Shown here piece by piece: positions 22,561 through 35,613 of a stretch of DNA of 64,000 nt. This DNA is from Mycobacterium sp. SMC-8 (GTDB lineage Bacteria; Actinomycetota; Actinomycetes; Mycobacteriales; Mycobacteriaceae), in assembly GCF_025263565.1 (NCBI RefSeq), contig NZ_CP079865.1, positions 4,278,001 through 4,342,000 on the forward strand, written 5' to 3'. The notes beneath the pieces were generated by a model. That model was not told the origin of the DNA. It saw only the letters and a list, made by a program, of their open reading frames with translations, and did no database searches. The first letter of the stretch is position 1. Each line of letters opens with the position of its first letter. Made by a program: the position numbers and the translations under genes.

Positions 22561-23124
22561 GTGGCATCGACCGCCGACTTCAAGAACGGGCTCGTCCTTC
22601 AGATCGACGGCCAGCTGTGGCAGATCGTCGAATTTCAGCATGTCAAGCCGGGTAAGGGCCCGGCCTTCGTGCGCACCAAGCTGAAGAACGTGGTGTCCGG
22701 CAAGGTCGTCGACAAGACCTACAACGCCGGGGTCAAGGTGGAGACCGCGACAGTGGACCGCCGCGACGCCACCTACCTGTACCGCGACGGTTCGGACTTC
22801 GTGTTCATGGACTCCGAGGACTACGAGCAGCACCCGCTGCCCGAGGCTCTGGTCGGACGTGCTGCCGGATTCCTGCTGGAGAGCATGCCGGTGCAGATCG
22901 CGTTTCATGACGGGACGCCGCTGTATTTGGAGCTGCCGGTGACGGTCGAGCTCGTGGTCGCCCACACCGAGCCCGGTCTGCAGGGCGACCGGTCCAGCGC
23001 CGGCACCAAGCCGGCGACGCTGGAGACCGGCGCCGAGATCCAGGTGCCGTTGTTCATCAACACCGGCGACAAGCTCAAGGTGGATTCGCGCGACGGTAGC
23101 TATCTGGGAAGGGTCAATGCCTGA
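22561..23124 (+). CDS. efp: Translation elongation factor P
   Basis: The product has 187 residues from a GTG preceded by an AAAGCTAGGAG ribosome-binding site. Three-domain EF-P with the tip loop [14 protein letters not shown], so the reactive lysine is Lys32. The PGKGP loop is the form typical of actinobacteria, where the lysine is reported to work without the beta-lysine or rhamnose modification. EF-P relieves ribosome stalling at polyproline. Downstream, a 13-codon mini-ORF lies between efp and nusB. Confidence 0.96.
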   Translation: MASTADFKNGLVLQIDGQLWQIVEFQHVKPGKGPAFVRTKLKNVVSGKVVDKTYNAGVKVETATVDRRDATYLYRDGSDFVFMDSEDYEQHPLPEALVGRAAGFLLESMPVQIAFHDGTPLYLELPVTVELVVAHTEPGLQGDRSSAGTKPATLETGAEIQVPLFINTGDKLKVDSRDGSYLGRVNA

Positions 23125-23161
23125 CACCTGGGCGAGCGAAGCGGAGCGACGGGATGCCTGA
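23117..23161 (+). other. Possible coupling mini-ORF between efp and nusB
   Basis: An ATG at 23117, inside the end of efp, opens a 14-residue frame ([14 protein letters not shown]) whose TGA at 23159-23161 overlaps the nusB start region by 8 nt. Its first ten bases are repeated at the nusB start (ATGCCTGAC at 23117 and 23154). It spans a GAGCGAAGCGGAGCGAC repeat-like tract. It may carry ribosomes from efp to nusB, or be coincidental. Confidence 0.25.
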
Positions 23162-23645
23162 CCGAAGGGGCGACCGGGGGCGGCACCAGGCCCGTAAACG
23201 CGCCGTCGATCTCCTCTTCGAGGCCGAGGCCCGTGGCATCTCCGCAGCGGAGGTTGCTGAGGCCCGAAATGCGTTGGCCGAGAAGCAGACCGACGACGTC
23301 GCACCGCTCAACCCGTACACCGTCACGGTGGCCCGGGGGGTCACCGAGCACGCCGCACACATCGACGACCTGATCTCGTCGCACCTGCAGGGCTGGACGC
23401 TGGACCGGTTGCCGGCCGTTGACCGGGCCATCCTGCGGGTGGCGGTGTGGGAACTGCTGCATGCCGAGGACGTACCGGAGCCGGTGGCCGTCGACGAGGC
23501 GGTGGAACTGGCCAAGCAGCTCTCCACCGACGACTCGCCCGGCTTTGTCAACGGTGTGCTCGGGCAGGTGATGCTGGTGACACCGCAGATCCGCGCCGCG
23601 GCGGCCGCGGTGCAGGGCGGGCACGACGGCGGTAGCGGTACGTAG
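23154..23645 (+). CDS. nusB: Transcription antitermination factor NusB
   Basis: The product has 163 residues. The all-helical NusB fold is recognised from [19 protein letters not shown] at the N terminus and the conserved [17 protein letters not shown] plus [22 protein letters not shown] motifs. NusB with NusE (S10) binds BoxA RNA and supports rRNA antitermination. The ATG at 23154 is the first methionine giving the basic arginine-rich start. The stop TAG directly abuts the ATG of the next gene. Confidence 0.95.
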   Translation: MPDRRGDRGRHQARKRAVDLLFEAEARGISAAEVAEARNALAEKQTDDVAPLNPYTVTVARGVTEHAAHIDDLISSHLQGWTLDRLPAVDRAILRVAVWELLHAEDVPEPVAVDEAVELAKQLSTDDSPGFVNGVLGQVMLVTPQIRAAAAAVQGGHDGGSGT

Positions 23646-24191
23646 ATGGGCGCGCCCCAGGACTGGGCCCCGTACACCAGCGTGCAGGATGCGGCCCGGG
23701 TGTATCTGCGCGACCCCGATTTGGCGCTGGATCAAATCCGGTCCGTCGTCGAGCCGACGTCGATCAGGTCTTTCGTGATGTCGCGAGGCTTCACCGAGGA
23801 GAGGTGGGGTGAGGCGCTCTGGCAGGAGGTGCTGGCCACCGACGGCCGCCGCCTCATCATGTGGCGCGCCGACGACGATGCCGCCGCGCACGACAGCGGC
23901 GACGAACCGCGCCGCATCCTGCTGTCCTCGGTCCGCACGATCCTGCTGTCCACGCTGACCGACCAGGTGCTGTCCACCGAGTACGAGGTGCTCGGCGACG
24001 GCACGCGACGGTTGGCAGAGGTGAAGCTGCGGCTGTACACGCAGCTGATTACCAGGTCGCGGCAGAAGTCGGCCACCGAGACCGACATCTACTGCGAATC
24101 GTTCCGTTTCGTGAAGTCCGTCGACAATGGCGGGCTCGCGCAGATGCAGCGGCTGCTGCAGTTCGGCCGGGTGCTGTCCCAGTCGCTGTGA
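23646..24191 (+). CDS. Conserved mycobacterial protein of unknown function
   Basis: The product has 181 residues; the ATG follows the nusB stop with no gap. No membrane segment, signal peptide or known catalytic motif is seen. The sequence is mixed alpha/beta (VYLRDPDLALDQIRSVV, RRILLSSVRTILLSTLTDQVL) with a polar middle. A homologue follows nusB in M. tuberculosis, which suggests a conserved operon partner. No function can be assigned. Confidence 0.75.
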   Translation: MGAPQDWAPYTSVQDAARVYLRDPDLALDQIRSVVEPTSIRSFVMSRGFTEERWGEALWQEVLATDGRRLIMWRADDDAAAHDSGDEPRRILLSSVRTILLSTLTDQVLSTEYEVLGDGTRRLAEVKLRLYTQLITRSRQKSATETDIYCESFRFVKSVDNGGLAQMQRLLQFGRVLSQSL

Positions 24192-24258
24192 TCGGCCCGC
24201 GCCTGAACAAAATGTGCGCAACCTTTCCCGGCGGCGGCCGCGGGCAGACAGTGATCGG

Positions 24259-25005
24259 ATGACGGTTTCCTCCGCTTTGGGCGTCCGCCGACCGCACTGG
24301 TCTCTGGCCAGGACGTGGCTGCTGCAACCGGGCGGGCCGGATGTCGCACATCAGACGACCGGCGCGGCAGACGTCGTGGTGCTCGACCTTGAGGACGGAT
24401 TGCCGGCGGCCGAGAAGCGCTCCGGGCGGCAGGCCGTTGCGGTCGGATCGGCGCCCGGATTGGACGGCGTGATGCTCGCCAAGACTGAATCGGCCGACGA
24501 ACTCTCGGCCACCGCTGCCCGGTTGACCGCCGGGGTGCCGCTGGTCGCTCTGATCGAATCCGCGCTCGGCATCGAGTCGGCGCTCGGGATCGCACGCCGC
24601 AGTTCACGAATCGCGTTCGGAATCGGCGACTTTCGGCGCGACACCGGGATGTCCGGCGACCCGCTGGTGCTCGCTTATCCGCGTGTCCGGTTGGTTGTCG
24701 CCAGTCGGGCGGCAGGGCTGCCCGCCCCGATCGACGGACCCACCCTGCGTGACCAGGCACGGCACCTCGCCCGCGACACCGACGTTGCGAAGGCTGCCGG
24801 GATGACCGGTCGGCTCTGTCTGGACGCCGGTCATGCCAAGACCATCAATGCACTGCTCAGTCCGTCCGCATTGGAGATCGACGAAGCCCGTTCGACCATG
24901 AAACGCCTCGATGCGCCGACCGCTCCGTATGACGGCAGCGTGGGACCCACCCGCGCCCGAGCGGAGGCCGTGCTGGACCTCGCGGCGAAACTCGGTGTCG
25001 CCTAG
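24259..25005 (+). CDS. CitE-like HpcH/HpaI aldolase/lyase family protein
   Basis: The product has 248 residues from the ATG at 24259; the frame is open further upstream but homology starts near RTWLLQPGGPD. It matches the citrate lyase beta subunit-like group: ADVVVLDLEDGLP near the N terminus (acidic metal/substrate region), VPLVALIESALGIESALG with the metal-binding Glu, and GRLCLDAGHAKTIN late in the barrel. Other citrate lyase subunits are absent, as in stand-alone mycobacterial CitE proteins that act on CoA thioesters. Short for the family (usually 270-300). Convergent with the HNH gene, 12 bp apart. Confidence 0.8.
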   Translation: MTVSSALGVRRPHWSLARTWLLQPGGPDVAHQTTGAADVVVLDLEDGLPAAEKRSGRQAVAVGSAPGLDGVMLAKTESADELSATAARLTAGVPLVALIESALGIESALGIARRSSRIAFGIGDFRRDTGMSGDPLVLAYPRVRLVVASRAAGLPAPIDGPTLRDQARHLARDTDVAKAAGMTGRLCLDAGHAKTINALLSPSALEIDEARSTMKRLDAPTAPYDGSVGPTRARAEAVLDLAAKLGVA

Positions 25006-25017
25006 GGATTTACACGA

Positions 25018-26313
25018 TCAGGCGGCGTCGAAGGTGATGAGGTCGATGGTGAGTTTGCCTTCGAGGAGGCTGAGGCGGCGGCGGACCGGTGGGCCGGGTA
25101 GTTGGGGTGCGCTGGTGCGATAGATCGCCCCGGTGGGGGTGGTGAATTCGGCGGTGTGCTCCCCGTCGGTGTCGGTGGTGTTGACCTGCCAGCCGGGGGC
25201 TTCTTTGGCGTAATTGCAGGCCTCGCACATGCCGAGGCCGTTGCGTGCGCTGGTCGGCCCGCCGGCTCGATCGGGTGTGGCGTGGTCGTGGTGGCGGATC
25301 ACGGCGTTGCAGTACGGGGTCCGGCAGGTGCGGTCGCGGCGCTCGAGCAGCTGCGCCAGTCCTTTCGGGAAGATCCGGGCGGCCGATTCCATCGCCACCA
25401 ACTGCCCACTGTCGGGATGGCGGTAGAGCCGGCGCAGGGTGGCTTTGGGTTGGGCATCAGCAACCGCATCGGCGGTCAGGGCCCGGCAGAACCCGGCCGG
25501 GACCGGGCCGTACCCGTCCAGCCAGCCCAGCTCGTCGTCATCACCGGCCAGGGTGGTGTCGGCCATCACCAGATTCAGTGCGATCGGCACCGGCCCGGCA
25601 GCGGGATGCCCGGTGACGCGTTCATAGATCGTCTCGGCCATCACCTGCCCGCGCGGGCGCCCGTCACCGCTGGTGTCGGCGGCCCGCCGGCAGGCCGCAT
25701 ACAGCCCGACGCCCTGGGCCAGCGGCAGCCGCACCGTGACGTAGACCATGGTGTTGGGGGCGGGCCGGCAGGACACCGCACAATCGGCGGCGCTGCTGTT
25801 GATCCGTGCCACCACCGCGGCGGCGTCCAGGCGGGCGGTGATCTTTTTGGCCTCGGCCTCCACGCGCTTGTTGCCCCACCCCGTCAACCGCGACGGATCG
25901 GCACACAGTTCTTCATCGAGTTGGCGGCGATGCTGCACCGACAGGCAGGCGGATTCCCGCACGATCAGGGTGGCCCGCCATTCCGAGAGCGCCCCGCACG
26001 CCAGCGCGGCCAACGTGTAGGGCATCTCCTCGACCAGGGCCTGGGCGAACCCGAGATGGCGGCCCCCGCACACCGGGGCATCACGGCGGGCCAACGCGAT
26101 CTCGGAGGCCAACCCTTTCCCGCGCCGATCGGCGCGGATCCCGGCGGCGTCCTCGGCGGCGCGGCGTTTGGCCGCCCACAACGCGGTCGCGCGGGCCTGG
26201 GCGGCGGCCGCGGCCGACTTCAGCGCTTCACACCGCTCGACCACCGCCCGCAACTCGGCCTGCGACGCCCCCTCATCAACATCGAAATCGACATCGAACA
26301 CACTTTCGAACAT
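25018..26313 (-). CDS. 13E12 repeat / DUF222 protein with C-terminal HNH nuclease motif
   Basis: The product has 431 residues; the ATG at 26313 (MFESVFDVDFD) is preferred to an in-frame upstream start at 26343. An N-terminal DUF222 region (ELRAVVERCEALKSAAAAAQ...) is followed by the HNH signature: CRTPYCNAVIRHHDH, then GMCEACNYAKE, with the usual Cys pairs and His-His-Asp-His. Members of the 13E12 family are multicopy in mycobacteria and associated with mobile or phage-like elements; function is not established. The gene is flanked by ordinary chromosomal genes with no attachment site or repeat visible. Probably an accessory acquisition. Confidence 0.88.
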   Translation of the reverse strand: MFESVFDVDFDVDEGASQAELRAVVERCEALKSAAAAAQARATALWAAKRRAAEDAAGIRADRRGKGLASEIALARRDAPVCGGRHLGFAQALVEEMPYTLAALACGALSEWRATLIVRESACLSVQHRRQLDEELCADPSRLTGWGNKRVEAEAKKITARLDAAAVVARINSSAADCAVSCRPAPNTMVYVTVRLPLAQGVGLYAACRRAADTSGDGRPRGQVMAETIYERVTGHPAAGPVPIALNLVMADTTLAGDDDELGWLDGYGPVPAGFCRALTADAVADAQPKATLRRLYRHPDSGQLVAMESAARIFPKGLAQLLERRDRTCRTPYCNAVIRHHDHATPDRAGGPTSARNGLGMCEACNYAKEAPGWQVNTTDTDGEHTAEFTTPTGAIYRTSAPQLPGPPVRRRLSLLEGKLTIDLITFDAA

Positions 26314-26363
26314 AAACCCGACGCTACAACCACCCACCGACATTTAGCGTTGGAGAGGCTCGC

Positions 26364-27569
26364 TCAGAGGCCCAGCGCTTGGTACGTGCTGCGTACGAAC
26401 TTCGGCTGTGCGCTCTGCAGCTTCGCCAGCGAGGTGTTCCCGGCGACCGCAGCGGCCGCGTCCGCGGTCAGATTCGGCATGTTCTGGATCAGATAGATCA
26501 GGATCACATCCGCCGACGGATCGGCCTGCCACCACGTGCCGTAGGCGCCGGGCCAGGAGAACGCGCCGAGGCCGCCGGGGCCGAACAACTGCCGTGACCT
26601 TGCGGGGTCGGTCACCACCGAGAGGTTCAACCCGAAGCCGCGGCCGATCCAGAACGGCGCACCGAGGAAGTCCTGGCGCTTCTGCTCGTCGGTCAGCCGG
26701 TCGGTGCGCATCAACTCGACCGACTCCTCGGACAGCACCCGGACCCCGTCGAGCTCCCCGCCGGCGAGCAGCATCCTGGCGAAGCGCAGGTAGTCGTCCA
26801 CGGTTGAGAACAGCCCGGCGCCGCCCGTGCAGAACGGGGGATCCACGATCGGCGGCGGCCCCATCACGTCGTGGCGCAGCGTGTTGTCGTTGTCCAGTTG
26901 GTACATCGTGGCCGCACGGCGCCTGCCGGTAGTGCCGACGTGAAAACCGGTGTCCGACATGCCCAATGGGCCCAGGATCCGTTCGGTGAGTACCTCGCTG
27001 AGCGGTTTGCCCTCGATCCGCGACAGCGCGATGCCCAGCACGTCGGTGGCGTGGCTGTAGGTCAGGCGCTCGCCGGGCTGGTGCGCCAGCGGCAGCGCCG
27101 AAAGTTCGGCCAGCCAGCGGTCTTGATCCTGGCGGGTCGGCAGCTTGCGGTACGCGTCCGACAGCGGGCCGAGCACTGAGAACATGTACGCGAGCCCACT
27201 GCGGTGGGTCATCAGGTCCTCGACGGTGATGTGGCGCTGCGCGGGCACGGTGCGGTCGAGGCGTCCGCGGGGCTCGACGAGCGCCCGCATGTCGGCGAGC
27301 TCCGGCAGCCACGTCGCGACCCGGTCGGTGAGCCGCAGCTTGCCTTCTTCGATCATCGACATCGCGGCGGCCACCGTCACTGGCTTCGTCATCGACGCGA
27401 TGCGAAAGATCGTGTCGCGCTGCATCGGTAGCCGGGCCTCGACGTCTCGGTAACCCAGCTCGTTTACCTGGCGCACCTCGCCGGCGTGCCACACGAGCGT
27501 GACTGCGCCCGCCAGCAGTCCTGCGTCGATCGCATCGACGATGGAGGCCTTGTTGCGGTCGAGATTCAT
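26364..27569 (-). CDS. Serine hydrolase, class C beta-lactamase / esterase family
   Basis: The product has 401 residues; the ATG at 27569 ([15 protein letters not shown]) is chosen over an upstream in-frame start at 27602. The catalytic SxxK motif is SMTK ([20 protein letters not shown]) and the second motif is YSH ([11 protein letters not shown]). A His/Gly-rich motif near the C terminus ([14 protein letters not shown]) fits the third. Proteins of this family in mycobacteria act as esterases or D-aminopeptidase-like enzymes more often than as true beta-lactamases. No signal peptide is visible, so cytosolic. Divergent from the pyr operon. Confidence 0.85.
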   Translation of the reverse strand: MNLDRNKASIVDAIDAGLLAGAVTLVWHAGEVRQVNELGYRDVEARLPMQRDTIFRIASMTKPVTVAAAMSMIEEGKLRLTDRVATWLPELADMRALVEPRGRLDRTVPAQRHITVEDLMTHRSGLAYMFSVLGPLSDAYRKLPTRQDQDRWLAELSALPLAHQPGERLTYSHATDVLGIALSRIEGKPLSEVLTERILGPLGMSDTGFHVGTTGRRRAATMYQLDNDNTLRHDVMGPPPIVDPPFCTGGAGLFSTVDDYLRFARMLLAGGELDGVRVLSEESVELMRTDRLTDEQKRQDFLGAPFWIGRGFGLNLSVVTDPARSRQLFGPGGLGAFSWPGAYGTWWQADPSADVILIYLIQNMPNLTADAAAAVAGNTSLAKLQSAQPKFVRSTYQALGL

Positions 27570-27615
27570 CCGGCCGAGGCTACCTGCCGAATACGTCGCC
27601 ACCTTCCGTCGGTGC

Positions 27616-27621
27616 TAAGCT
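27616..27621 (+). promoter_or_regulatory. Candidate -10 element of the pyr operon promoter
   Basis: TGCTAAGCT at 27613-27621 is an extended -10-like sequence (TGN then TAAGCT) about 20 bp upstream of the PyrR-binding RNA element. No convincing -35 was found, which is common for mycobacterial promoters. It would place the transcript start near 27628. Confidence 0.3.
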
Positions 27622-27640
27622 CGCCGAAGTTTCTGACATC

Positions 27641-27686
27641 CTTTAACGATCCGTCCCGTGAGGCGGAGAAGGAGGTCCGGCTCCTC
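27641..27686 (+). promoter_or_regulatory. PyrR-binding leader RNA with embedded ribosome-binding site
   Basis: TTTAA (27642-27646) is followed by a hairpin CCGTCCCGTGAGGCGG (27651-27666): CCG/CGG and CC/GG stems with a bulged U and loop CGUGA. This reproduces the CNGNGAGG signature of the Bacillus PyrR-binding loop. GAGAAGG then runs into the Shine-Dalgarno AAGGAGG (27669-27675), 11 nt before the pyrR GTG. GGAG (27671-27674) can also pair with CTCC (27681-27684), hiding the site. Translational repression by UMP-bound PyrR, as reported in M. smegmatis, is the likely mechanism. Confidence 0.82.
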
Positions 27687-28268
27687 GTGGGCGCACCCGA
27701 CCATTCCGGTCACGACCGGGAGCTGATGTCCGCAGCGGACGTCAGCCGCACCATTGCCCGTATCGCCCACCAGATCATCGAGAAGACCGCGCTCGACGGT
27801 CCCGACGGCCCGCGGGTCGTTCTCCTCGGGATCCCGACCCGCGGTGTGACTCTCGCCACCCGGCTGGCCCGCAACATCGCCGAGTTCAGTGGCGTCGAGG
27901 TGGCACACGGGGCGCTCGACATCACGCTCTACCGCGACGATCTGATGACCAAGCCGCCCCGCGCGCTCGCGGAGACCTCCATCCCCGACGGCGGGATCGA
28001 CGGAGCGCTGGTGGTGCTCGTCGATGACGTGCTGTACTCCGGTCGGTCGGTGCGCTCGGCGCTCGACGCGCTGCGCGACCTGGGCCGGCCCAAATCGGTC
28101 CAGCTGGCGGTGCTCGTCGACCGTGGTCACCGCGAGCTGCCGATCCGCGCCGACTACGTCGGCAAGAACGTTCCGACATCGCGCGCCGAGAACGTCAAGG
28201 TCCGCCTCACCGAGGACGACGGACACGACGGCGTCCGCATCGCACCCTATGGAGGGCCTGCCAGGTGA
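27687..28268 (+). CDS. pyrR: PyrR bifunctional pyrimidine operon regulator / uracil phosphoribosyltransferase
   Basis: The product has 193 residues from the GTG at 27687, the usual mycobacterial PyrR length, placed after the AAGGAGG site. The phosphoribosyltransferase fold shows [14 protein letters not shown] and the PRPP loop [21 protein letters not shown]. PyrR binds pyr leader RNA with UMP to repress the operon and also makes UMP from uracil and PRPP. Overlaps pyrB by 4 nt. First gene of the operon, directly after its own binding site. Confidence 0.95.
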   Translation: MGAPDHSGHDRELMSAADVSRTIARIAHQIIEKTALDGPDGPRVVLLGIPTRGVTLATRLARNIAEFSGVEVAHGALDITLYRDDLMTKPPRALAETSIPDGGIDGALVVLVDDVLYSGRSVRSALDALRDLGRPKSVQLAVLVDRGHRELPIRADYVGKNVPTSRAENVKVRLTEDDGHDGVRIAPYGGPAR

Positions 28269-29221
28269 AGCACCTGCTGACCGCGGCCGATCTGAGCCGC
28301 GACGACGCGACCGCGATCCTCGACAACGCCGACCGGTTCGCCGAAGCGCTGGTGGGGCGCGAGGTCAAGAAGCTGCCCACCCTGCGGGGCCGCACCATCA
28401 TCACGATGTTCTACGAGAACTCCACCCGCACCAGAGTGTCGTTCGAGGTCGCGGGCAAGTGGATGAGCGCGGACGTGATCAACGTCAGCGCCTCGGGATC
28501 GTCTGTGGCCAAAGGGGAATCGCTGCGCGACACCGCGCTGACCCTGCGCGCCGCCGGCGCCGACGCGCTGATCATCCGTCACCCCGCCTCGGGCGCGGCC
28601 CAGCAACTGGCCGCCTGGACGCTGGTGGCGGACGACCCCTCGGAGAGCCCCTCCATCATCAATGCCGGTGACGGAACTCACGAACACCCCACCCAGGCGC
28701 TGCTGGATGCGCTGACCATCCGGCAGCGGCTCGGCTCCGTCGAAGGCCGGCGGGTCGTGATCGTCGGGGATGTGCTGCACAGCCGCGTCGCCCGGTCCAA
28801 TGTGGCGCTGCTGCACACCCTCGGCGCCGAGGTCGTGCTCGTCGCGCCGCCGACCCTGCTGCCGGTGGGCGTCGCCGACTGGCCGGTGACGGTGTCCCAT
28901 GACCTCGACGCCGAGCTGCCCCTGGCCGACGCCGTGCTGATGCTCCGGGTGCAGGCCGAGCGGATGAACGGCGCTTTCTTCCCCTCCTCGCGGGAGTACT
29001 CGGTGCGCTACGGCTTGTCCGAGAAGCGGCAGTCCCGGCTGGCCGGGCACGCCGTCGTGCTGCACCCCGGGCCGATGCTGCGCGGTATGGAGATCGCGTA
29101 CTCGGTGGCGGACTCGTCGCAATCGGCGGTGCTGCAACAGGTTTCCAATGGTGTCCACGTCCGGATGGCGGTGCTGTTCCACCTGCTCGTCGGATCCGAG
29201 CAGGAAGCGATCAGCGCATGA
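28265..29221 (+). CDS. pyrB: Aspartate carbamoyltransferase catalytic subunit
   Basis: The product has 318 residues from a GTG overlapping the pyrR stop. Carbamoyl phosphate-binding [13 protein letters not shown] (with STRT) and aspartate-site [10 protein letters not shown] motifs are intact. It condenses carbamoyl phosphate with aspartate, the committed pyrimidine step. No pyrI regulatory subunit is present in the operon, as expected for actinobacteria, where pyrC follows directly (4-nt overlap) and the two enzymes may associate. Confidence 0.97.
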   Translation: MKHLLTAADLSRDDATAILDNADRFAEALVGREVKKLPTLRGRTIITMFYENSTRTRVSFEVAGKWMSADVINVSASGSSVAKGESLRDTALTLRAAGADALIIRHPASGAAQQLAAWTLVADDPSESPSIINAGDGTHEHPTQALLDALTIRQRLGSVEGRRVVIVGDVLHSRVARSNVALLHTLGAEVVLVAPPTLLPVGVADWPVTVSHDLDAELPLADAVLMLRVQAERMNGAFFPSSREYSVRYGLSEKRQSRLAGHAVVLHPGPMLRGMEIAYSVADSSQSAVLQQVSNGVHVRMAVLFHLLVGSEQEAISA

Positions 29222-30507
29222 CTCCGCCGGTGGTACTCAAGTCGGTGCGTCTCTACGGCGAGGGTGAGCCGGTCGACGTGCTGGTGCGCGACGGGCAGAT
29301 CGCGGACATCGGTCAGGACCTGACCGCCGACGAACTCATCGACTGCGACGGGCAGATCCTGCTGCCGGGCTTCGTAGACCTGCACACCCACCTGCGTGAA
29401 CCCGGCCGCGAGTACGCCGAGGACATCGAAACCGGTTCGGCCGCAGCGGCTCTCGGGGGATACACCGCGGTGTTCGCGATGGCCAACACCGATCCGGTGG
29501 CCGACTCGGTGGTGGTCACCGACCACGTGTGGCACCGCGGCCAGCAGGTCGGTCTGGTCGACGTGCACCCGGTGGGCGCGGTCACCGTCGGCCTGGGTGG
29601 CAAGCAGCTCACCGAGATGGGGCTGATGGCCGCCGGCGCCGGAGGGGTGCGGATGTTCTCCGACGACGGTGTGTGTGTCGACGATCCGCTGGTGATGCGG
29701 CGCGCGCTGGAGTACGCGTCGGGTCTGGGCGTGCTGATCGCCCAGCACGCCGAAGAGCCGCGCCTGACCGTCGGCGCCGTCGCCCATGAGGGTCCCAACG
29801 CCGCCCGGCTGGGGCTGGCCGGCTGGCCGCGCGCGGCCGAGGAATCGATCGTGGCCCGTGACGCGCTGCTCGCCCGCGACGCCGGCGCCCGGGTGCACAT
29901 CTGCCACGCGTCCACGGCGGGCAGCGTGGAGCTGGTGCGGTGGGCCAAAGAACAGGGCATCGCGATCACCGCCGAGGTCACCCCGCACCATCTGCTGCTC
30001 GACGACACGCGGCTGCAGACCTACGACGGCCGCAACCGGGTGAACCCGCCGCTGCGTGAGGCCAGTGACGCGGTCGCGCTGCGTCAGGCCCTCGCCGAGG
30101 GGGTGATCGACTGTGTGGCAACCGATCACGCGCCCCACGCCGAACACGAGAAGATGTGCGAGTTCGCCAACGCGCGGCCCGGCATGCTCGGCCTGCAGAC
30201 CGCGCTGTCCGTCGTCGTCGAGACGATGGTCGACCCCGGTCTGATCACCTGGCGTGACGTGGCCCGGGTGATGAGTGAGGCGCCGGCCCGGATCGTCGGG
30301 CTGCCGGATCAGGGCAGGCCGTTGGAGGTAGGGGAGCCGGCCAACCTGACCGTGGTCGACCCCGCGGCGAGGTGGACGGTCAAGGGTCCGGATCTGGCCA
30401 GCCGGTCGGACAACACGCCCTACCAGGACATGGAGCTGCCCGCAGTGGTCACGGCGACGTTGCTGCGGGGCAAGATCACCGCCCGCGACGGGAAGGTGAA
30501 CGGATGA
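29218..30507 (+). CDS. pyrC: Dihydroorotase
   Basis: The product has 429 residues, a type I amidohydrolase. The metal site is [10 protein letters not shown]; other ligands are in [22 protein letters not shown] and the catalytic-Asp region VATDHAPH. It cyclises carbamoyl aspartate to dihydroorotate. The ATG overlaps the pyrB stop by 4 nt and the next gene starts inside its stop codon. Length and motifs are normal. Confidence 0.96.
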   Translation: MTPPVVLKSVRLYGEGEPVDVLVRDGQIADIGQDLTADELIDCDGQILLPGFVDLHTHLREPGREYAEDIETGSAAAALGGYTAVFAMANTDPVADSVVVTDHVWHRGQQVGLVDVHPVGAVTVGLGGKQLTEMGLMAAGAGGVRMFSDDGVCVDDPLVMRRALEYASGLGVLIAQHAEEPRLTVGAVAHEGPNAARLGLAGWPRAAEESIVARDALLARDAGARVHICHASTAGSVELVRWAKEQGIAITAEVTPHHLLLDDTRLQTYDGRNRVNPPLREASDAVALRQALAEGVIDCVATDHAPHAEHEKMCEFANARPGMLGLQTALSVVVETMVDPGLITWRDVARVMSEAPARIVGLPDQGRPLEVGEPANLTVVDPAARWTVKGPDLASRSDNTPYQDMELPAVVTATLLRGKITARDGKVNG

Positions 30508-31046
30508 ACACCCCGACGCTGGTCGCCTCGCTGGTGATGGCGGCGATCCTGGCGTTGCTGATCGCGGTGCTCATCCAGGCGATGATGCGCGGGTGGCGGC
30601 GCCGCGTGCAGCGTCAGGCCGAGATGATCGGCACCCTGCCGCCGCTGCCTGAGACCGTCGGCCCGGCACTCGTGCCGGCCACCAAGGGCCTCTACATCGG
30701 CAGCACGCTGGCCCCGCACTGGAACGACCGGGTCGCCGCCGGCGACCTCGGGTTCCGCGCCAAGGCCGTGCTCACCCGCTACCCCGAGGGAATCATGTTG
30801 CAGCGCACCGGCGCCGGGCCGATCTGGATGCCTGACGACGCGATCTCGGAGATCCGCACGGTGAAGAACCTCGCCGGCAAGGTGATCCTCGGGGGAAGGA
30901 GCGGGGCGACCGGGGGGGAGGCCCAGTCCCACGACGCCATCCTGGCGATCCGGTGGCGACTGCCGTCGGGGACCGAGATCGACACCGGCTTCCGCGCCGA
31001 CAACCGCAGTGACTACGCCAAATGGTGTCCCGAGGAGAATGCATGA
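30504..31046 (+). CDS. Membrane-anchored PH-like domain protein in the pyr operon
   Basis: The product has 180 residues. One N-terminal membrane segment ([20 protein letters not shown], residues ~6-26) is followed by a basic stretch ([10 protein letters not shown]) and a soluble domain annotated as bacterial PH-like in homologues. The same gene sits between pyrC and carA in M. tuberculosis, so the association is conserved, but no role in pyrimidine synthesis is known. It overlaps both neighbours by 4 nt (ATGA), implying obligatory coexpression. Confidence 0.85.
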   Translation: MNTPTLVASLVMAAILALLIAVLIQAMMRGWRRRVQRQAEMIGTLPPLPETVGPALVPATKGLYIGSTLAPHWNDRVAAGDLGFRAKAVLTRYPEGIMLQRTGAGPIWMPDDAISEIRTVKNLAGKVILGGRSGATGGEAQSHDAILAIRWRLPSGTEIDTGFRADNRSDYAKWCPEENA

Positions 31047-32167
31047 CGAACAAGGCCCTACTGGTGCTGGAGGACGGTCGGGTGTTCACCGGCACGACCT
31101 TCGGCGCGGTCGGCGAGACGCTCGGTGAAGCCGTGTTCTCGACCGGCATGTCGGGTTACCAGGAAACCCTGACCGACCCGAGCTACCACCGCCAGATCGT
31201 GGTCGCCACCGCACCGCAGATCGGCAACACCGGCTGGAACCACGATGACAGCGAAAGCCGCGGCGACAAGATCTGGGTGGCCGGATACGCCGTGCGCGAC
31301 CCGTCGCCGCGGGCGTCGAACTGGCGCGCCACCGGCACCCTCGACGAGGAACTGACGCGCCAGGGCATCGTGGGGATCGGCGGTATCGACACCCGTGCGG
31401 TGGTGCGCCATCTGCGCAGCCGCGGCTCGATGAAGGCGGGGATCTTCAGCGGTGTCGCCGCCGAGGCTCCGGTCGACGAACTGGTGGCCCGGGTCCGCGG
31501 GCAGGAGGCCATGCTCGGCGCCGACCTCGCCGGTGAGGTCAGCACCGCCGCCGACTACGTGGTCGAACCGGAAGTGCCGCAACGGTTCACCGTCGCCGCG
31601 CTGGACCTGGGAATCAAGACCAACACCCCGCGCAACTTCGCCAAGCGCGGAATCCGCAGTGTGGTGCTTCCGTCCTCGACCACCTTCGAGCGCATCGCCG
31701 AACTCGAGCCCGACGGTGTCTTCCTGTCCAACGGCCCCGGTGACCCGGCGACCGCCGACCACGTCGTCGCCGTCACGCGCGACGTGCTCGACGCCGGGAT
31801 CCCGCTGTTCGGCATCTGCTTCGGCAACCAGATCCTGGGCCGGGCGCTCGGATTGGGCACCTACAAGATGGTGTTCGGCCACCGCGGCATCAACATCCCG
31901 GTGATGGACCATGCCACCGGACGGGTGTCGATCACCGCCCAGAACCACGGCTTCGCGCTGGAAGGCGAAGCGGGCCAGACCTTCGACACCCCGTTCGGTC
32001 AGGCCGAGGTCAGCCACACCTGCGCCAACGACGGTGTGGTGGAGGGAGTCCGGTTGCGCGACGGCCGCGCCTTCTCCGTCCAATACCACCCCGAGGCCGC
32101 CGCGGGCCCGCGCGACGCGGAGTACCTGTTCGACCAGTTCATCGACCTCATGGCGGAGAACCAGTGA
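31043..32167 (+). CDS. carA: Carbamoyl-phosphate synthase small subunit
   Basis: The product has 374 residues from the ATG at 31043, which overlaps the preceding stop. The N-terminal CPSase small-chain domain ([16 protein letters not shown]) is followed by a class I glutamine amidotransferase domain with nucleophile Cys in [14 protein letters not shown] and the His-Glu pair in [11 protein letters not shown]. It supplies ammonia from glutamine to CarB. Unlike the other genes of the operon, it is separated from carB by 107 bp containing hairpins. Confidence 0.97.
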   Translation: MTNKALLVLEDGRVFTGTTFGAVGETLGEAVFSTGMSGYQETLTDPSYHRQIVVATAPQIGNTGWNHDDSESRGDKIWVAGYAVRDPSPRASNWRATGTLDEELTRQGIVGIGGIDTRAVVRHLRSRGSMKAGIFSGVAAEAPVDELVARVRGQEAMLGADLAGEVSTAADYVVEPEVPQRFTVAALDLGIKTNTPRNFAKRGIRSVVLPSSTTFERIAELEPDGVFLSNGPGDPATADHVVAVTRDVLDAGIPLFGICFGNQILGRALGLGTYKMVFGHRGINIPVMDHATGRVSITAQNHGFALEGEAGQTFDTPFGQAEVSHTCANDGVVEGVRLRDGRAFSVQYHPEAAAGPRDAEYLFDQFIDLMAENQ

Positions 32168-32184
32168 CAGATACCGCGCTGTCG

Positions 32185-32206
32185 ACGCGCGCGAGCGCGC
32201 GCTTTT
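32185..32206 (+). terminator. GC hairpin with T-tract between carA and carB (attenuator-like)
   Basis: An alternating GCGCG...CGCGC self-complementary tract (32185-32202) is followed by TTTT (32203-32206), the form of an intrinsic terminator. A second short hairpin (GTGTC 32224-32228 with GACAC 32236-32240) lies before the carB ribosome-binding site GAGGAGAAG. It may lower transcription into carB or act as an mRNA processing/stability element; inference only. Confidence 0.42.
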
Positions 32207-32274
32207 GTCCGAGTTTCCGCGGTGTGTCGTGTGCAGACACGCACGCTCGCGGCGCCGAAGAGGAGAAGTAACAG

Positions 32275-35609
<3,335 letters not shown>

Positions 35610-35613
<4 letters not shown>

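Noticed and set aside
24127..24258. Longer upstream start for the CitE-like protein
   Set aside because: The extra 44 residues overlap the previous gene and have no family similarity. The ATG at 24259 gives the normal N terminus.
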